A stretch of 64,000 nucleotides of DNA from Acinetobacter sp. CS-2 (GTDB lineage: Bacteria > Pseudomonadota > Gammaproteobacteria > Pseudomonadales > Moraxellaceae), in the NCBI RefSeq assembly GCF_016599715.1, contig NZ_CP067019.1, forward strand, positions 1,178,001 to 1,242,000. The letters run 5' to 3'. Under the pieces are notes generated by a model. The model worked only from the letters and a program-made list of their open reading frames with translations. It did not search any database and was not told where the DNA came from. Positions 42,235 through 51,767 of the stretch are shown here, one piece after another (positions within the stretch are counted from its first letter, which is position 1; each line of letters opens with the position of its first letter). The translations under genes and the position numbers were made by a program.

Positions 42235-43488
42235 ATGTTTGCCAATATCTCTATTGCCGAATTTGATCCAGAAATCGCTCAGGCAATCGCTAATGAAGAT
42301 GCTCGCCAAGAAGCGCACATCGAGTTGATTGCTTCTGAAAACTATTGCTCACCAGCAGTAATGGAAGCTCAAGGATCAAAACTCACTAACAAATATGCAG
42401 AAGGCTACCCAGGCAAACGCTATTATGGCGGTTGTGAATATGTAGACGTTATTGAACAATTGGCAATTGACCGTGCTAAAGAACTTTTTGGTGCTGATTA
42501 TGCTAACGTTCAACCGCATGCTGGTTCTCAAGCAAACTCAGCTGTTTACTTAGCTCTTCTTAACCCGGGCGACACAGTTTTGGGTATGAGTCTTGCTCAC
42601 GGTGGTCACTTGACTCACGGTGCAAAAGTAAGCTTCTCTGGTAAAACTTATAACGCAGTTCAATATGGTTTAAACCCAGAAACTGGCGAAATCGATTACG
42701 AAGAAGTTGAACGTTTAGCTGTAGAACATAAACCACGTATGATCGTGGCTGGTTTCTCTGCTTATAGCCAAGTTGTAGACTGGCAGCGTTTCCGTGACAT
42801 CGCGGACAAAGTTGGCGCTTATCTTTTCGTAGACATGGCTCACGTAGCTGGTCTGGTTGCTGCTGGTGTTTATCCAAGCCCAGTGCAAATTGCTGACGTA
42901 ACGACTACGACTACTCATAAAACACTTCGTGGTCCGCGTTCAGGTTTAATCCTTGCTAAAGCAAACGAAGAAATCGAGAAAAAATTACAGTCAGCTGTAT
43001 TCCCGGGTAACCAGGGTGGTCCATTGGTTCACGCTGTAGCTGCTAAAGCAATCTGCTTTAAAGAAGCAATGGCACCTGAATACAAAACTTACCAACAACA
43101 AGTGGTTAAAAACGCTCAAGCAATGGCTGAAGTATTAATCGCTCGTGGTTATGACGTAGTTTCTGGCGGTACTAAAAACCACTTGTTCTTGTTGTCTTTA
43201 ATCAAGCAAGATATCACTGGTAAAGACGCTGACGCTTGGTTAGGTGCTGCTCACATCACTGTGAACAAAAACTCTGTACCTAACGACCCACGTTCTCCAT
43301 TCGTGACTTCTGGTATTCGTATCGGTACCCCAGCTGTTACAACTCGTGGTTTCGGTGAAACTGAAGTACGTGAACTTGCTGGCTGGATCGCAGACATCCT
43401 GGACAGTAAAGGCGACGAAGCTGTAATTAACGCTGTAAAAGCGAAAGTTGAAACTGTATGCGCTAAATTCCCTGTTTACGCAAAATAA
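42235..43488 (+). CDS. glyA: Serine hydroxymethyltransferase
   Basis: A 417-aa PLP enzyme that converts serine and tetrahydrofolate to glycine and methylene-THF, the main source of one-carbon units. The PLP lysine is in [17 protein letters not shown] (about residue 229). Other hallmarks are [48 protein letters not shown]-like [30 protein letters not shown] and [12 protein letters not shown]. Complete at both ends and of normal length. Codon use is strongly biased, as expected for a highly expressed housekeeping gene. Confidence 0.97.
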   Translation: MFANISIAEFDPEIAQAIANEDARQEAHIELIASENYCSPAVMEAQGSKLTNKYAEGYPGKRYYGGCEYVDVIEQLAIDRAKELFGADYANVQPHAGSQANSAVYLALLNPGDTVLGMSLAHGGHLTHGAKVSFSGKTYNAVQYGLNPETGEIDYEEVERLAVEHKPRMIVAGFSAYSQVVDWQRFRDIADKVGAYLFVDMAHVAGLVAAGVYPSPVQIADVTTTTTHKTLRGPRSGLILAKANEEIEKKLQSAVFPGNQGGPLVHAVAAKAICFKEAMAPEYKTYQQQVVKNAQAMAEVLIARGYDVVSGGTKNHLFLLSLIKQDITGKDADAWLGAAHITVNKNSVPNDPRSPFVTSGIRIGTPAVTTRGFGETEVRELAGWIADILDSKGDEAVINAVKAKVETVCAKFPVYAK

Positions 43489-43501
43489 GTTCTGACTTGA
43501 G

Positions 43502-43528
43502 AAAAGCCCCCTCAAGGGGGCTTTTTTT
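43502..43528 (+). terminator. Terminator of glyA
   Basis: AGCCCCC TCAA GGGGGCT with a following T run, 17 nt after the stop. Confidence 0.9.
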
Positions 43529-43654
43529 ATATATATTAAAAGTCATATTTTTCAAAGCTGGTATTTCTGCTATAACAGAATAAATCCCCCTATAAAAGCT
43601 ATAAATATTTTGCTGTTGCTGTAATGACATTTTTCGTCCAAAGGAATCAGATAA

Positions 43655-44059
43655 ATGGCTAAACCCACTATTATTATTTCACAACAAGATCTGGAACGTT
43701 TAGAAACGATGCTTGAGCATCAGTCTAAACTGACGCCAACCATGCAGCATCTGGAAGATGAGCTTGCACGTGCCCAAGTGGTTGCCCCGCAGGATATGCC
43801 GGCAAATGTGGTGACAATGAATGCACGGGTATCAATTACCATTGCCCCTGCGAATGAACCAACTACGATAACCCTGGTTTACCCACATGATTTTCTGGGT
43901 GAGAAAGGACAGGTGAATGTACTTGCACCAATCGGTGCAGCAATTCTGGGACTGGCTGAAGGTCAGGAAATTGAATGGCCGCAGCCAGATGGTCACTTAA
44001 TGAAAGTGAAAATTGAAAAAGTATTGTATCAGCCAGAACGTGTAGGCAATTATCTATAA
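43655..44059 (+). CDS. rnk: Nucleoside diphosphate kinase regulator Rnk
   Basis: A 134-aa Rnk protein: an N-terminal coiled-coil stub (IIISQQDLERLETMLEHQ) followed by a GreA/GreB C-terminal-like FKBP-fold domain (residues 50-134: VVTMNARVSITI, TTITLVYPHDF, INVLAPIGAAILGLAEGQEIEWPQPDG). It binds RNA polymerase near the secondary channel without cleavage activity and influences nucleotide pools. Length equals E. coli Rnk. Good ribosome site AAGGAAT. Confidence 0.9.
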   Translation: MAKPTIIISQQDLERLETMLEHQSKLTPTMQHLEDELARAQVVAPQDMPANVVTMNARVSITIAPANEPTTITLVYPHDFLGEKGQVNVLAPIGAAILGLAEGQEIEWPQPDGHLMKVKIEKVLYQPERVGNYL

Positions 44060-44070
44060 CTTTTTCAAAT

Positions 44071-44099
44071 AAATAGCCCCCCCATTTAGGGGCTATTTT
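44071..44099 (+). terminator. Terminator of rnk
   Basis: AAATAGCCCC (44071-44080) and GGGGCTATTTT (44089-44099). Confidence 0.8.
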
Positions 44100-44371
44100 G
44101 ATGTACAGATAAAAATAATTAATGCTTAATGATTTTATCGAGACAACACATCATCAATGCTGAAACGACAAAGCTCTGGTGCATGTTATTCCCCAGATTA
44201 TTTTCTTGATGTTTTGACTTGATCATCAATAAATCGCTTTAAAAATTTGACATTTTTATGTTTTTTAATTGCTTGTATTTTTTAATTGTCTGAATAATTT
44301 CAGGGTTGAGAAATCTAATCTCAAAATTCTAAATCAGGAAAGTTCAAAACTTCAGCAGGTATTATGCTGAT

Positions 44372-44393
44372 CACTGTCAACGCTTTGACAGTG
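44372..44393. promoter_or_regulatory. 9-bp inverted repeat upstream of the TauD-type gene
   Basis: CACTGTCAA (44372-44380), CGCT, TTGACAGTG (44385-44393), perfect. It lies 76 bp before ATG 44469. Its spacing fits a dimeric repressor or LysR-type operator better than a terminator, as no T run follows. Confidence 0.5.
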
Positions 44394-44468
44394 TTTATGG
44401 CCTATTCAGGGCAGACTGTATTTCAACAACATAACGTTGCAATAAAAATTGAAATATAAGGAATCGCC

Positions 44469-45440
44469 ATGAGCCAAACTCAAACCAAACCCTATGATCC
44501 GAACTATCAATATCAACATATTCAGGTAAAACCGATTACCGGGCGTATTGGTGCGGAAATTGAAGGGGTTAAATTGTCTTCAATTCTAAATCAAGACACG
44601 GTCCATGAAATTAACCATGCTCTCATCAAGTACAAGACCATTTTCTTTAAAAACCAACAACATTTAACTGATGATGAACAGGAAGGCTTTGCCGCTTTAT
44701 TGGGCAAGCCCTTGAATCATCCAACCGTTCCGGTCAAAAGTGGCACAGCACATGTGCTTGAGCTGGATTCACGTGGTGGACGGGCAGATACCTGGCATAC
44801 TGATATCAGCTTTATTGAAGATTATCCAAAAGCTTCCATTTTACGCAGTATAGTTGCGCCTGCAGCTGGCGGTGATACCGTTTGGGCAAATACCACAGCG
44901 GCTTATAATGATTTACCAGAAGAACTGAAAGCATTGGCAGATCGTTTACGGGCAGTGCATAGCAATGATTATGACTATGCCTCTAAAGTAACCACAAGCC
45001 CGCGTATCGATGCAGAAAAATATCGTGCGCTATTTAATTCAACCGAATATGAAACAGAGCATCCATTGGTGCGCGTGCATCCGGAAAGTGGGGAAAAGAC
45101 CCTGTTATTGGGTCACTTCTTTAAACGTTTTGTGGGTTATAACAGCCAGGATTCACGCCGCCTGTTTGATTTATTCCAGGACTATGCCGTGAATTTAGAA
45201 AACATCGTGCGCTGGCGCTGGAGTGTAGGTGATGTTGCCATCTGGGATAACCGTGCTACCCAGCACCGTGCAATTAATGACTATGGGGATGAGCTGCGTG
45301 TTGTGCGCCGTGTCACCATTGAAGGGGATATTCCAGTTGGTGTAGATGGTCGCCCAAGTGTGAACCTGAAGAAAGTGGTGAAACAGGACATTTCTAATTT
45401 TACCTTTGAAAATGGTCAAATTTTAGAAAAAGCATCTTAA
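44469..45440 (+). CDS. TauD/TfdA-family 2-oxoglutarate-dependent dioxygenase
   Basis: A 323-aa Fe(II)/2-oxoglutarate dioxygenase. Metal ligands: His and Asp in DTWHTDISF (about residues 108-110) and the distal His in ATQHRAIND (about 263), with the oxoglutarate-binding Arg in the RVVRRVTIEG segment behind it. The N-terminal YQHIQVKPITGRIGAEIEGVKLS is the TauD/AtsK/TfdA opening. These enzymes release sulfite from taurine, or cleave alkyl sulfates, for sulfur supply; the exact substrate cannot be told. No transporter genes are next to it. A palindrome 76 bp upstream may be its operator. Confidence 0.87.
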   Translation: MSQTQTKPYDPNYQYQHIQVKPITGRIGAEIEGVKLSSILNQDTVHEINHALIKYKTIFFKNQQHLTDDEQEGFAALLGKPLNHPTVPVKSGTAHVLELDSRGGRADTWHTDISFIEDYPKASILRSIVAPAAGGDTVWANTTAAYNDLPEELKALADRLRAVHSNDYDYASKVTTSPRIDAEKYRALFNSTEYETEHPLVRVHPESGEKTLLLGHFFKRFVGYNSQDSRRLFDLFQDYAVNLENIVRWRWSVGDVAIWDNRATQHRAINDYGDELRVVRRVTIEGDIPVGVDGRPSVNLKKVVKQDISNFTFENGQILEKAS

Positions 45441-45531
45441 TGGTTAGATGCATTGATTTAGGCTGTATGGACTTGTAGGGATCTGAATTCGAGATATACA
45501 TAGCGCTAAAAGTTGGTTGGTTTAAGCATAT

Positions 45532-45563
45532 AAAAAACCTAGTATTTATATATTAGGTTTTTT
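45532..45563 (+). terminator. Terminator of the TauD-type gene
   Basis: AAAAAACCTA (45532-45541) and TAGGTTTTTT (45554-45563), 12-nt loop. Confidence 0.8.
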
Positions 45564-45589
45564 ATTTTGAATGAGATCATCAATTTCAT

Positions 45590-46288
45590 ATGCTCAGTCG
45601 CGCAGAAAAATTACAGCAGATTTTTGGGCAGGATGCTGTGTTTTCTGCATTCAATACACAATCCCATCAAACCTTATTGCAACATGTGAAATATCTGCGT
45701 TTTTTACCACAGCAACAGATCTTGCATTATCAGCAAAAAATGGACGATATCTATGTACTGTTGTCCGGACGGATGCAGATTGGCTGGCTGCTCAGTGATG
45801 GCGAGTTTAAAGTCAGTGATTATGTGAAAATGTATTCGGTATTTAATCTGGTGCCATTTTTACAGCAAAAACCGCTGAATTTTGATTTTTATGCCGTAGA
45901 AGTAGTTGAAGTGGCTGTAATTTCAGGTCAGGTTTTTCTGGAACAATTACAACAGCAGCCGCAAGCCATGTGGCAGATCATTCAATTACTGAGTGAACGG
46001 ATGTATAGTTTGATGGAGAAAAACCGTTATCTGCAAACTGCGAGTATGACGCAAAAAATTGCGCGTCATTTAATAACCTTGGGTCAACAGGCAAGACCAG
46101 TAGGTCAGGAAAAATCAACCATTCAATTTAAAATGAGCCAGCAGGAATTTGCCGAATTACTGCATGTGTCCCGGCAAACCTTAAACAAGCAACTACAATA
46201 TTTTATCCAGCAACGCATTGTAGAGTGGAATTATAGCCAGATTCGGATTATCGATATGCAGCGCCTAAAACAGCTTAGCCAGTTCTAA
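45590..46288 (+). CDS. Crp/Fnr-family transcriptional regulator
   Basis: A 232-aa regulator. Residues about 10-125 form the cyclic-nucleotide-like beta roll (LRFLPQQQILHYQQKMDDIYVLLSGRMQIGWLLSDGEFKVSDY). A long dimer helix follows (residues 125-160), then a winged helix with MSQQEFAELLHVSRQTLNKQLQYFIQQRIVEW (about 178-208). The phosphate-binding Arg-Ser of true CRP and the Cys cluster of FNR are not visible, so the signal is unknown. Located 150 bp behind the TauD-type dioxygenase on the same strand but separated by a terminator. Confidence 0.85.
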   Translation: MLSRAEKLQQIFGQDAVFSAFNTQSHQTLLQHVKYLRFLPQQQILHYQQKMDDIYVLLSGRMQIGWLLSDGEFKVSDYVKMYSVFNLVPFLQQKPLNFDFYAVEVVEVAVISGQVFLEQLQQQPQAMWQIIQLLSERMYSLMEKNRYLQTASMTQKIARHLITLGQQARPVGQEKSTIQFKMSQQEFAELLHVSRQTLNKQLQYFIQQRIVEWNYSQIRIIDMQRLKQLSQF

Positions 46289-46365
46289 AGAGATGGCTGA
46301 AAAGTTGCCTGGCTAACTGAAATAATCTCGGATAATTGAATGGGATAAGAAATTCAAGGCAATAA

Positions 46366-46393
46366 AAAAGGCAAAGTCAAAACTTTGCCTTTT
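46366..46393 (-). terminator. Terminator of slyD
   Basis: AAAAGGCAAAG (46366-46376) and CTTTGCCTTTT (46383-46393); T-rich on both strands, so it may also end the Crp/Fnr-type gene. Confidence 0.85.
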
Positions 46394-46409
46394 ATGATCG
46401 CGGGCGATC

Positions 46410-46892
46410 TTAGTGGTGATGACCACCAGCACCGTGTACGTGACCGTGTTCTAATTCTTCAGCAGAAGCTGCACGAATTTCAACGATTTCAACTTCGAAA
46501 GTTAAATCTTGGCCAGCAAGTGGGAAGTTAGCGTCTACAACAACGTTGTCGCCTTCAACTGCTTTAACAGTCACGATTTGAACGCCGTCATCAGTTTGAG
46601 CCTGGAACTGCATACCCGGTTGGATGTTGTCCACACCTTGGAACATTTGAGCTGGAACTTCTTGTACGAGGTCAGGGTTGTATTCACCATAACCTTCAGC
46701 AGCAGGAACGTTTACAGTGAATTTTTCACCAACAGTTTTGCCTTCTAAAGCGTTTTCTAAACCAGGGATGATGTTGCCCGCACCGTGCAAATATGCAAGT
46801 GGCTCACCTTGTGATTGGTCGAGAGTTTCGCCCTCTGCGTTAGTCAACGTGTAGTGGAAAGAAACCACGAGGTCATTTGCAATAGCAGTCAT
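46410..46892 (-). CDS. slyD: FKBP-type peptidyl-prolyl isomerase SlyD
   Basis: A 160-aa cytoplasmic folding helper. FKBP fold: LVVSFHYTLTNAEGETLDQSQGEPLAYLHGAGNIIPGLENALEG (about residues 9-52). The inserted 'IF' chaperone flap carries QVQAQTDDG-like strands (residues 70-125). The end is a His-rich metal-binding tail (GHVHGAGGHHH), shorter than the tail of E. coli SlyD, which is rich in His and Cys. It isomerises Xaa-Pro bonds and supplies nickel to metalloenzymes. Strong codon bias. Confidence 0.93.
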   Translation of the reverse strand: MTAIANDLVVSFHYTLTNAEGETLDQSQGEPLAYLHGAGNIIPGLENALEGKTVGEKFTVNVPAAEGYGEYNPDLVQEVPAQMFQGVDNIQPGMQFQAQTDDGVQIVTVKAVEGDNVVVDANFPLAGQDLTFEVEIVEIRAASAEELEHGHVHGAGGHHH

Positions 46893-47337
46893 GTTATTGA
46901 TCCATTCAATTTTTTAAGGGTACATCATAAAGTGAAAAGTAGGTTTTGTAGACTAGATTTAGCAAAAATCTGCATTTTTCCCACTCTTATGGTGTTTTTT
47001 TAATAGTGGGGATGGTTTTTTTAATTTCAATGAAATTTTAATCTTTTTAGCTGTTTTTCTTGTGACAAAATCCAGAGCTCTTGATTTGTCCAGTCATACG
47101 TCAGTAGTTTGATAATGGTTTAACAACACGGCAAGACTTTGAGTGGGAAATTTGAGCATACTATACTGGGGCAGTGAGGAAAGTTGAATTTGAGCTGTCA
47201 GGTATTTAGGAGTCATTAGTGTCAGTAAAAAGAAGATGATAAATATCTACCATCTTCTTTTTATTACTTTTATCCAAATGATTATTTTATGAATAGAATT
47301 TTTCTGTCATCTGACTCAAGTCAAAACTATTCATCCT
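46893..47337. other. Intergenic region between slyD and the carboxypeptidase gene
   Basis: About 440 bp. Apart from the slyD promoter on the left and a 12-bp hairpin terminator on the right (47227-47262) I see no gene or repeat. Confidence 0.5.
47227..47262 (-). terminator. Terminator of the D,D-carboxypeptidase gene
   Basis: AAAAAGAAGATG (47227-47238) and CATCTTCTTTTT (47251-47262), perfect 12-bp stem; T run on the minus strand. Confidence 0.85.
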
Positions 47338-48648
47338 TTAGCGTAGAGGATAAATTTTGACCCGAATGTCATCGCTTGAGAAAAAACTAAAAAGCTGTTT
47401 AAACCATAGGGCAATTTTCTGGAAAAAATTGGCTTCTTCAATTTGCACATCATTTTCAATGGCAATGGTGCGGATCAACTGGTTATTTTGATAAACCTGC
47501 ACGGTGGCCAGTTGCATGACTTTGGCTAAAGGTGCTGTCAGGTATTTTTCCGTGATTTCAACATTCAAGTGTGTCTTGGTTTCTTGTAAGGGCTCAATAG
47601 CTTGAATCGTACCATTGCCTGTATTCAGCATAACACGCTGATTGACCGTATCATAAGTTTGCAGATCAATCGCATAAGGCTGATCATATAAAGACGTGGT
47701 CACAATTTGCGGTTTGCTGGTTTCCAGTTTAAACATTTTTAAAGTAGATTTCACCACAGGCAATTCAGCAATCAGCTGTTTATCTTTAATCGCCACCTCA
47801 TTACGGGTATAGGTATAGGCCATATCCATCAGGATGTGGGCAACTTCCGCACGTTTTAATGCATTTTTTGTACCCATCACCACCACAATCAGACGACGTT
47901 CAGGCAGTGCAGGACTACCAGTAGGGCGATGTGCAGTCAATGCCAGGTTATAACCTGCCGCCTTGGTGAAACCTGTTTTTAAACCATCTACACTTGGGTC
48001 AAATTTGAGTGCCAGATTGGTTGCGCGGTGAAAACGCTGGTTATAGCTGAAACTTGGCATGACTGAATAATGCAGATATTCAGGCGTCTGAACGGTCAGT
48101 GCTTGACCCAGCAGGGCCATGTCATGAGCAGATGAGTAATGGTCCGGCATGGTCACGCCTGGTGCATTGGCAAAATGCGTATCCTTCATTCCTAAGGCTT
48201 TGGCTTCTTTATTCATGCGTTGGATGAAAGCTGGTACAGTACCTGAAATGCGTTCTGCCAAGGTCACCGCTGCATCATTGGCTGACATCACGATCAAACC
48301 TGCCAGAAGCTGATCTACAGTAATCTGATCACCTTGTTTAAGATACATCTGCGACTCATCCCACTGCACCATTTTTACTACTGGTGTCGCCGTGATGATT
48401 TCATCCTTTTTTAAACGGCCAGCTTCAATTTCTTTCAATGCAATATACGCAACCATCATTTTGGTCATGGATGCCGGTGCACGTTGCTCATGGCTATTAT
48501 GCTCTGCAATGACCTGACCTGATTGGGTATCAAGAATGGTCCATGCCTGGGCTTCAACGCTTTCAGGAACAAGGTTGAGTAATGCAGCATTGACTATCGT
48601 GGAACACAATAAACTTAAGGATGCGAGGAGGTAGATGACAGCTTTCAA
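47338..48648 (-). CDS. dacC: D-alanyl-D-alanine carboxypeptidase (PBP5/6 class)
   Basis: A 436-aa periplasmic low-molecular-weight penicillin-binding protein that trims the terminal D-Ala from peptidoglycan pentapeptides. It has a cleavable signal peptide (residues 1-21, ending VNA). Active-site motifs: Ser-x-x-Lys in PASMTKMM (about residue 63), Ser-Ala-Asn in VMSANDAAVTLAE (about 125), and Lys-Thr-Gly in DGLKTGFT (about 227). The C-terminal beta-rich PBP5 domain follows, and the end (FFQKIALWFKQLFSFFSSDD) is the amphipathic membrane-anchoring helix. All motifs intact. The symbol is by analogy; the exact paralogue is uncertain. Confidence 0.92.
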   Translation of the reverse strand: MKAVIYLLASLSLLCSTIVNAALLNLVPESVEAQAWTILDTQSGQVIAEHNSHEQRAPASMTKMMVAYIALKEIEAGRLKKDEIITATPVVKMVQWDESQMYLKQGDQITVDQLLAGLIVMSANDAAVTLAERISGTVPAFIQRMNKEAKALGMKDTHFANAPGVTMPDHYSSAHDMALLGQALTVQTPEYLHYSVMPSFSYNQRFHRATNLALKFDPSVDGLKTGFTKAAGYNLALTAHRPTGSPALPERRLIVVVMGTKNALKRAEVAHILMDMAYTYTRNEVAIKDKQLIAELPVVKSTLKMFKLETSKPQIVTTSLYDQPYAIDLQTYDTVNQRVMLNTGNGTIQAIEPLQETKTHLNVEITEKYLTAPLAKVMQLATVQVYQNNQLIRTIAIENDVQIEEANFFQKIALWFKQLFSFFSSDDIRVKIYPLR

Positions 48649-48828
48649 TGATCTTCCTTATTTACCAATCCATTGGTGGTAGAAATGCAAAAAATATGAG
48701 GAATGCTATGCCTTTTTTTTAAGAATGGCTAGTCGGAATTGCAGACAATTGCGACAGTTCAGCATTGCCGGACAAAAAATGCTAAGCTAATTGTTAAGTT
48801 AACTTTTTTATATTTTATATTGCCCATT

Positions 48829-50532
48829 ATGTTGCATTATCAAATCGAATTTGACGATTATCGTCAGCATCTTATTCACGTGACACTTCGCTTTTTGGCA
48901 GATCCTACTCAAGTATTATCATTGCCGACCTGGATTCCGGGTAGCTATCTGATTCGCGAATTTTCAAAGCATATTGAGTCGGCTCGTGCTTATGATGAAG
49001 ATGGGCGCATTTTACAAATTCAGAAATTTGAAAAGAATAAATGGCGCCTGTTTAACACTGATCATGAACTGATTACGGTTGAATATGATGTTTATGCATA
49101 TGACTTGTCTGTACGCGGTGCCTATGTGGACCAAACACGTCTCTATGTGAATCCGGCCTGTACATGTTTGGGACTAGAAGGGCAGGAAGATAAAGCAGTT
49201 GAAGTTGAAGTGTTCCTTCCAGATGAACTGAAACATTTCCAGCTGGCAACAGGTTTAATGGCTAAAAGTCTGGTTAAAGGTCGTTATACCTTAAAGGCGG
49301 ATAACTATGCCCAGTTGATTGATTCACCTTTTGAGCTGGCAGAACAAACACGTTTTAGCTTTGAAGCCAATGGTATCCCGCATGAATTTGTGGTGTCTGG
49401 CAAACATGCCATTAATGCGGCACGCATGCAGCAAGATATTGAAAAAATCTGTGCCACTGAAATATCAATGTTCGGTTCTGCACCATTTAGCGATTATACC
49501 TTTATGACCATGGCGACAGGCAATAGCTATGGAGGCTTGGAGCATCCGAACAGTACCAGTCTGATTACCCCACGTGACGATTTGCCTAAAGCCGATGAAC
49601 CTGCTGAACCCTCTGCGGATTATCAGCGTTTTCTGGGGTTGTGCAGTCATGAATATTTCCATTCCTGGTTGGTAAAATTTATTCGTCCTGAAAATTTCGT
49701 CAATTATGATTTGAACAAAGAAGGCTACACTTCATTATTGTGGATTTTTGAAGGTTTCACTTCTTATTATGATGACCTGATTTTGCTGCGTAGTGGGGTG
49801 ATTTCTCAAGAATCCTATCTGAAATTATTAAAGACACAGATTGACCGTTATTTACAAAACCCGGGACGTGCGATTCAAACCGTTGCAGATTCAAGTTTTG
49901 ATGCCTGGGTGAAATTCTACCGTCAGGATGAAAACTCCAACAACGCCGGTACCAGTTACTACAACAAGGGGTGTTTAGTGGCGCTGTGTCTGGACTTGGG
50001 CTTGCGTTTACGCGGTTCAAGCCTGGATGTCTTAATGCGTAAATTGTATAAAAATGCGCAAAATGGTATTCAAGTTAATGAGCGTACCATCTTCGAATTG
50101 TGTAATGAGTTGACCGGTGATAACTGGCTTGAACAGATCAATCATTTGATTAATACCACCGATGAATTACCGCTAGATCAGTTACTTCCTGAATTTGGTC
50201 TAAGTTTTGATGTTAAAAATGACAAGTCTTTGCCATTTGGCTTAAAGCTTGCCGATAAACCCGAAGGTGTGGTGATTCAACAAGCACGTCGTGATGGTGC
50301 AGGGGCAAAAGCAGGTCTTTCTGCGCAAGATATCATTCTCGCGATTGATGGCTTGAAAGCGACCAGCAAACTGGTAGAAAAGTATGCGAAGCAGGAAGGT
50401 ATATACACCGTTCATGCTTTCCGCCGTGATGAGTTGATGACTTTTGAAGTTCAGGTCGGTGGTTCTGAATTGACGGAAGTTGAACTCAAAGTTGAAGATC
50501 AGGCCAAAGCTGAGAAGTGGTTAAAGGCTTAA
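48829..50532 (+). CDS. M61-family glycyl aminopeptidase with PDZ domain
   Basis: A 567-aa metallopeptidase. ATG 48829 (MLHYQIEFDDYRQHLIHVTL) is chosen since family members start this way; the 30 upstream codons from 48739 look like untranslated leader. The zinc motif HEYFHSWLVKFIRP (HExxH, about residue 280) and the distal Glu in GFTSYYDDLI-type WIFEGFTSYY are present. A NSYGGLEHPNST segment before it is the M61 GxMEN-like exopeptidase loop. Residues about 480-560 are a PDZ domain (GVVIQQARRDGAGAKAGLSAQDIILAIDG). It cleaves N-terminal Gly or Ala from peptides; no signal peptide, so cytoplasmic. Confidence 0.9.
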   Translation: MLHYQIEFDDYRQHLIHVTLRFLADPTQVLSLPTWIPGSYLIREFSKHIESARAYDEDGRILQIQKFEKNKWRLFNTDHELITVEYDVYAYDLSVRGAYVDQTRLYVNPACTCLGLEGQEDKAVEVEVFLPDELKHFQLATGLMAKSLVKGRYTLKADNYAQLIDSPFELAEQTRFSFEANGIPHEFVVSGKHAINAARMQQDIEKICATEISMFGSAPFSDYTFMTMATGNSYGGLEHPNSTSLITPRDDLPKADEPAEPSADYQRFLGLCSHEYFHSWLVKFIRPENFVNYDLNKEGYTSLLWIFEGFTSYYDDLILLRSGVISQESYLKLLKTQIDRYLQNPGRAIQTVADSSFDAWVKFYRQDENSNNAGTSYYNKGCLVALCLDLGLRLRGSSLDVLMRKLYKNAQNGIQVNERTIFELCNELTGDNWLEQINHLINTTDELPLDQLLPEFGLSFDVKNDKSLPFGLKLADKPEGVVIQQARRDGAGAKAGLSAQDIILAIDGLKATSKLVEKYAKQEGIYTVHAFRRDELMTFEVQVGGSELTEVELKVEDQAKAEKWLKA

Positions 50533-50557
50533 TTTGTATACTCTTTAAACTTTATGT

Positions 50558-50586
50558 AAAACCGATGCTTAGGCGTCGGTTTTTTA
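50558..50586 (+). terminator. Terminator of the M61 peptidase gene
   Basis: AACCGATGC / GGCGTCGGTT stem around 50558-50581 with a T run to 50586. Confidence 0.75.
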
Positions 50587-50740
50587 TTTATCTAAAGAAA
50601 AATCAATAAAAAGAGAAGAACCTGTTATTTTGCAGGATTTTTCAAGGAAGAAAATAATTGGCATCAGATCAAGACGTACTATGCATTGAGCCAAGTTGAT
50701 GAAGCATATGACAAGTTAAATCAATAATACTTATTAAAGA

Positions 50741-50765
50741 AAAAAGCCCACTTTCGTGAGCTTTA
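50741..50765 (-). terminator. Terminator of the rluE-like gene
   Basis: On the minus strand AAGCTCAC GAAA GTGGGCTT followed by a T run (50741-50765), 17 nt beyond the stop. Confidence 0.75.
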
Positions 50766-50781
50766 ATTTGAATACTAAAAA

Positions 50782-51573
50782 TTAACCGCGACCACGCCCA
50801 CGACCACGCGGTGCTTTGGTGTTCGGACGCGTTGTACCGTTGGTCTTGCGACGTGGTTTCTCGCTTTCATCCATTTGCCAGATACGTTTCGTACCAGATG
50901 ACTTCTTCACGGAACCATCTTTGTTCTTGCGAACCATTGGCTTACCGCCTGTACCACCTGGTTTTTTCACATAAGAACGTGAACGGTAGGGTTCTTCCGC
51001 AGGTACATCTTTAAAGTCCGGGTATAACAAAGGCTCGATTTCTTTAGTTTCACCTGGTTGTAAACCCAATTGAACAAGATCAATAGAACCAATTTTCGTA
51101 CGAATCAAACGTAAAGTTGGAAAACCTACCGCAGCAGTCATACGGCGAACCTGGCGGTTACGACCTTCACAGATTGAAATTTCAATCCAAGAGGTGGGCA
51201 CAGATGCACGGAAACGAACCGGTGGATCACGGTCCCATAACCATTCTGGCTGTTGTACTTTAATGGCTTTGCCTGGAAGGGTCATACCATCTTTCAGTTC
51301 AACCCCTTTACGCAGCTGTTCAAGCGCTTCTTCAGTGACATCACCTTCAACCTGTACCAGATAGGTTTTAAACTTCTTGTTGGCCGGGTTGGTAATAAAT
51401 TGGTTTAAACCGCCGTGGTCGGTTAAAAAAACTAAACCTTCAGAGTCCATATCTAAGCGACCCGCCAAACGTAAAGTCGGATCGTCTACGAAGTCAGCCA
51501 TGGTCATGTGTGCTTCGTCTTTACGGAATTGGGAGAGGACGTCATAAGGTTTATTGAGAATGACGATTTTCAT
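50782..51573 (-). CDS. rluE: RluE-like 23S rRNA pseudouridine synthase with RG-rich tail
   Basis: A 263-aa pseudouridine synthase of the RsuA/RluB/E/F group. The catalytic Asp is in LAGRLDMDSEGLVFLTDHGGLNQFI (about residue 41), with YLVQVEGDV, EISICEGRNRQVRRMTAAVGFPTLRLIRTKIG and PGETKEI behind it. There is no N-terminal S4 domain, which fits RluE. It isomerises one uridine in 23S rRNA (U2457 in E. coli). Unusual is the tail of about 75 residues after the core: rich in Lys, Arg, Gly and Ser and ending PRGRGRGRG. It should be disordered and bind RNA. Confidence 0.87.
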   Translation of the reverse strand: MKIVILNKPYDVLSQFRKDEAHMTMADFVDDPTLRLAGRLDMDSEGLVFLTDHGGLNQFITNPANKKFKTYLVQVEGDVTEEALEQLRKGVELKDGMTLPGKAIKVQQPEWLWDRDPPVRFRASVPTSWIEISICEGRNRQVRRMTAAVGFPTLRLIRTKIGSIDLVQLGLQPGETKEIEPLLYPDFKDVPAEEPYRSRSYVKKPGGTGGKPMVRKNKDGSVKKSSGTKRIWQMDESEKPRRKTNGTTRPNTKAPRGRGRGRG

Positions 51574-51767
51574 AGCAAATAACTTCTTTAATTACATAAG
51601 ACTAAAAAGGTTAAGTTTTATTCAATGGGGAAATGTTGTTATTTCCCGTATAAATCTTAAACACAATGGAATTCAATTAAACTATTATGCGTTAAGAAAG
51701 GACGAAAGTATTGCCTAATCGGCAATTATTTTTAGATATCGCTAGATACAAAGGGAGAACCTAGACA

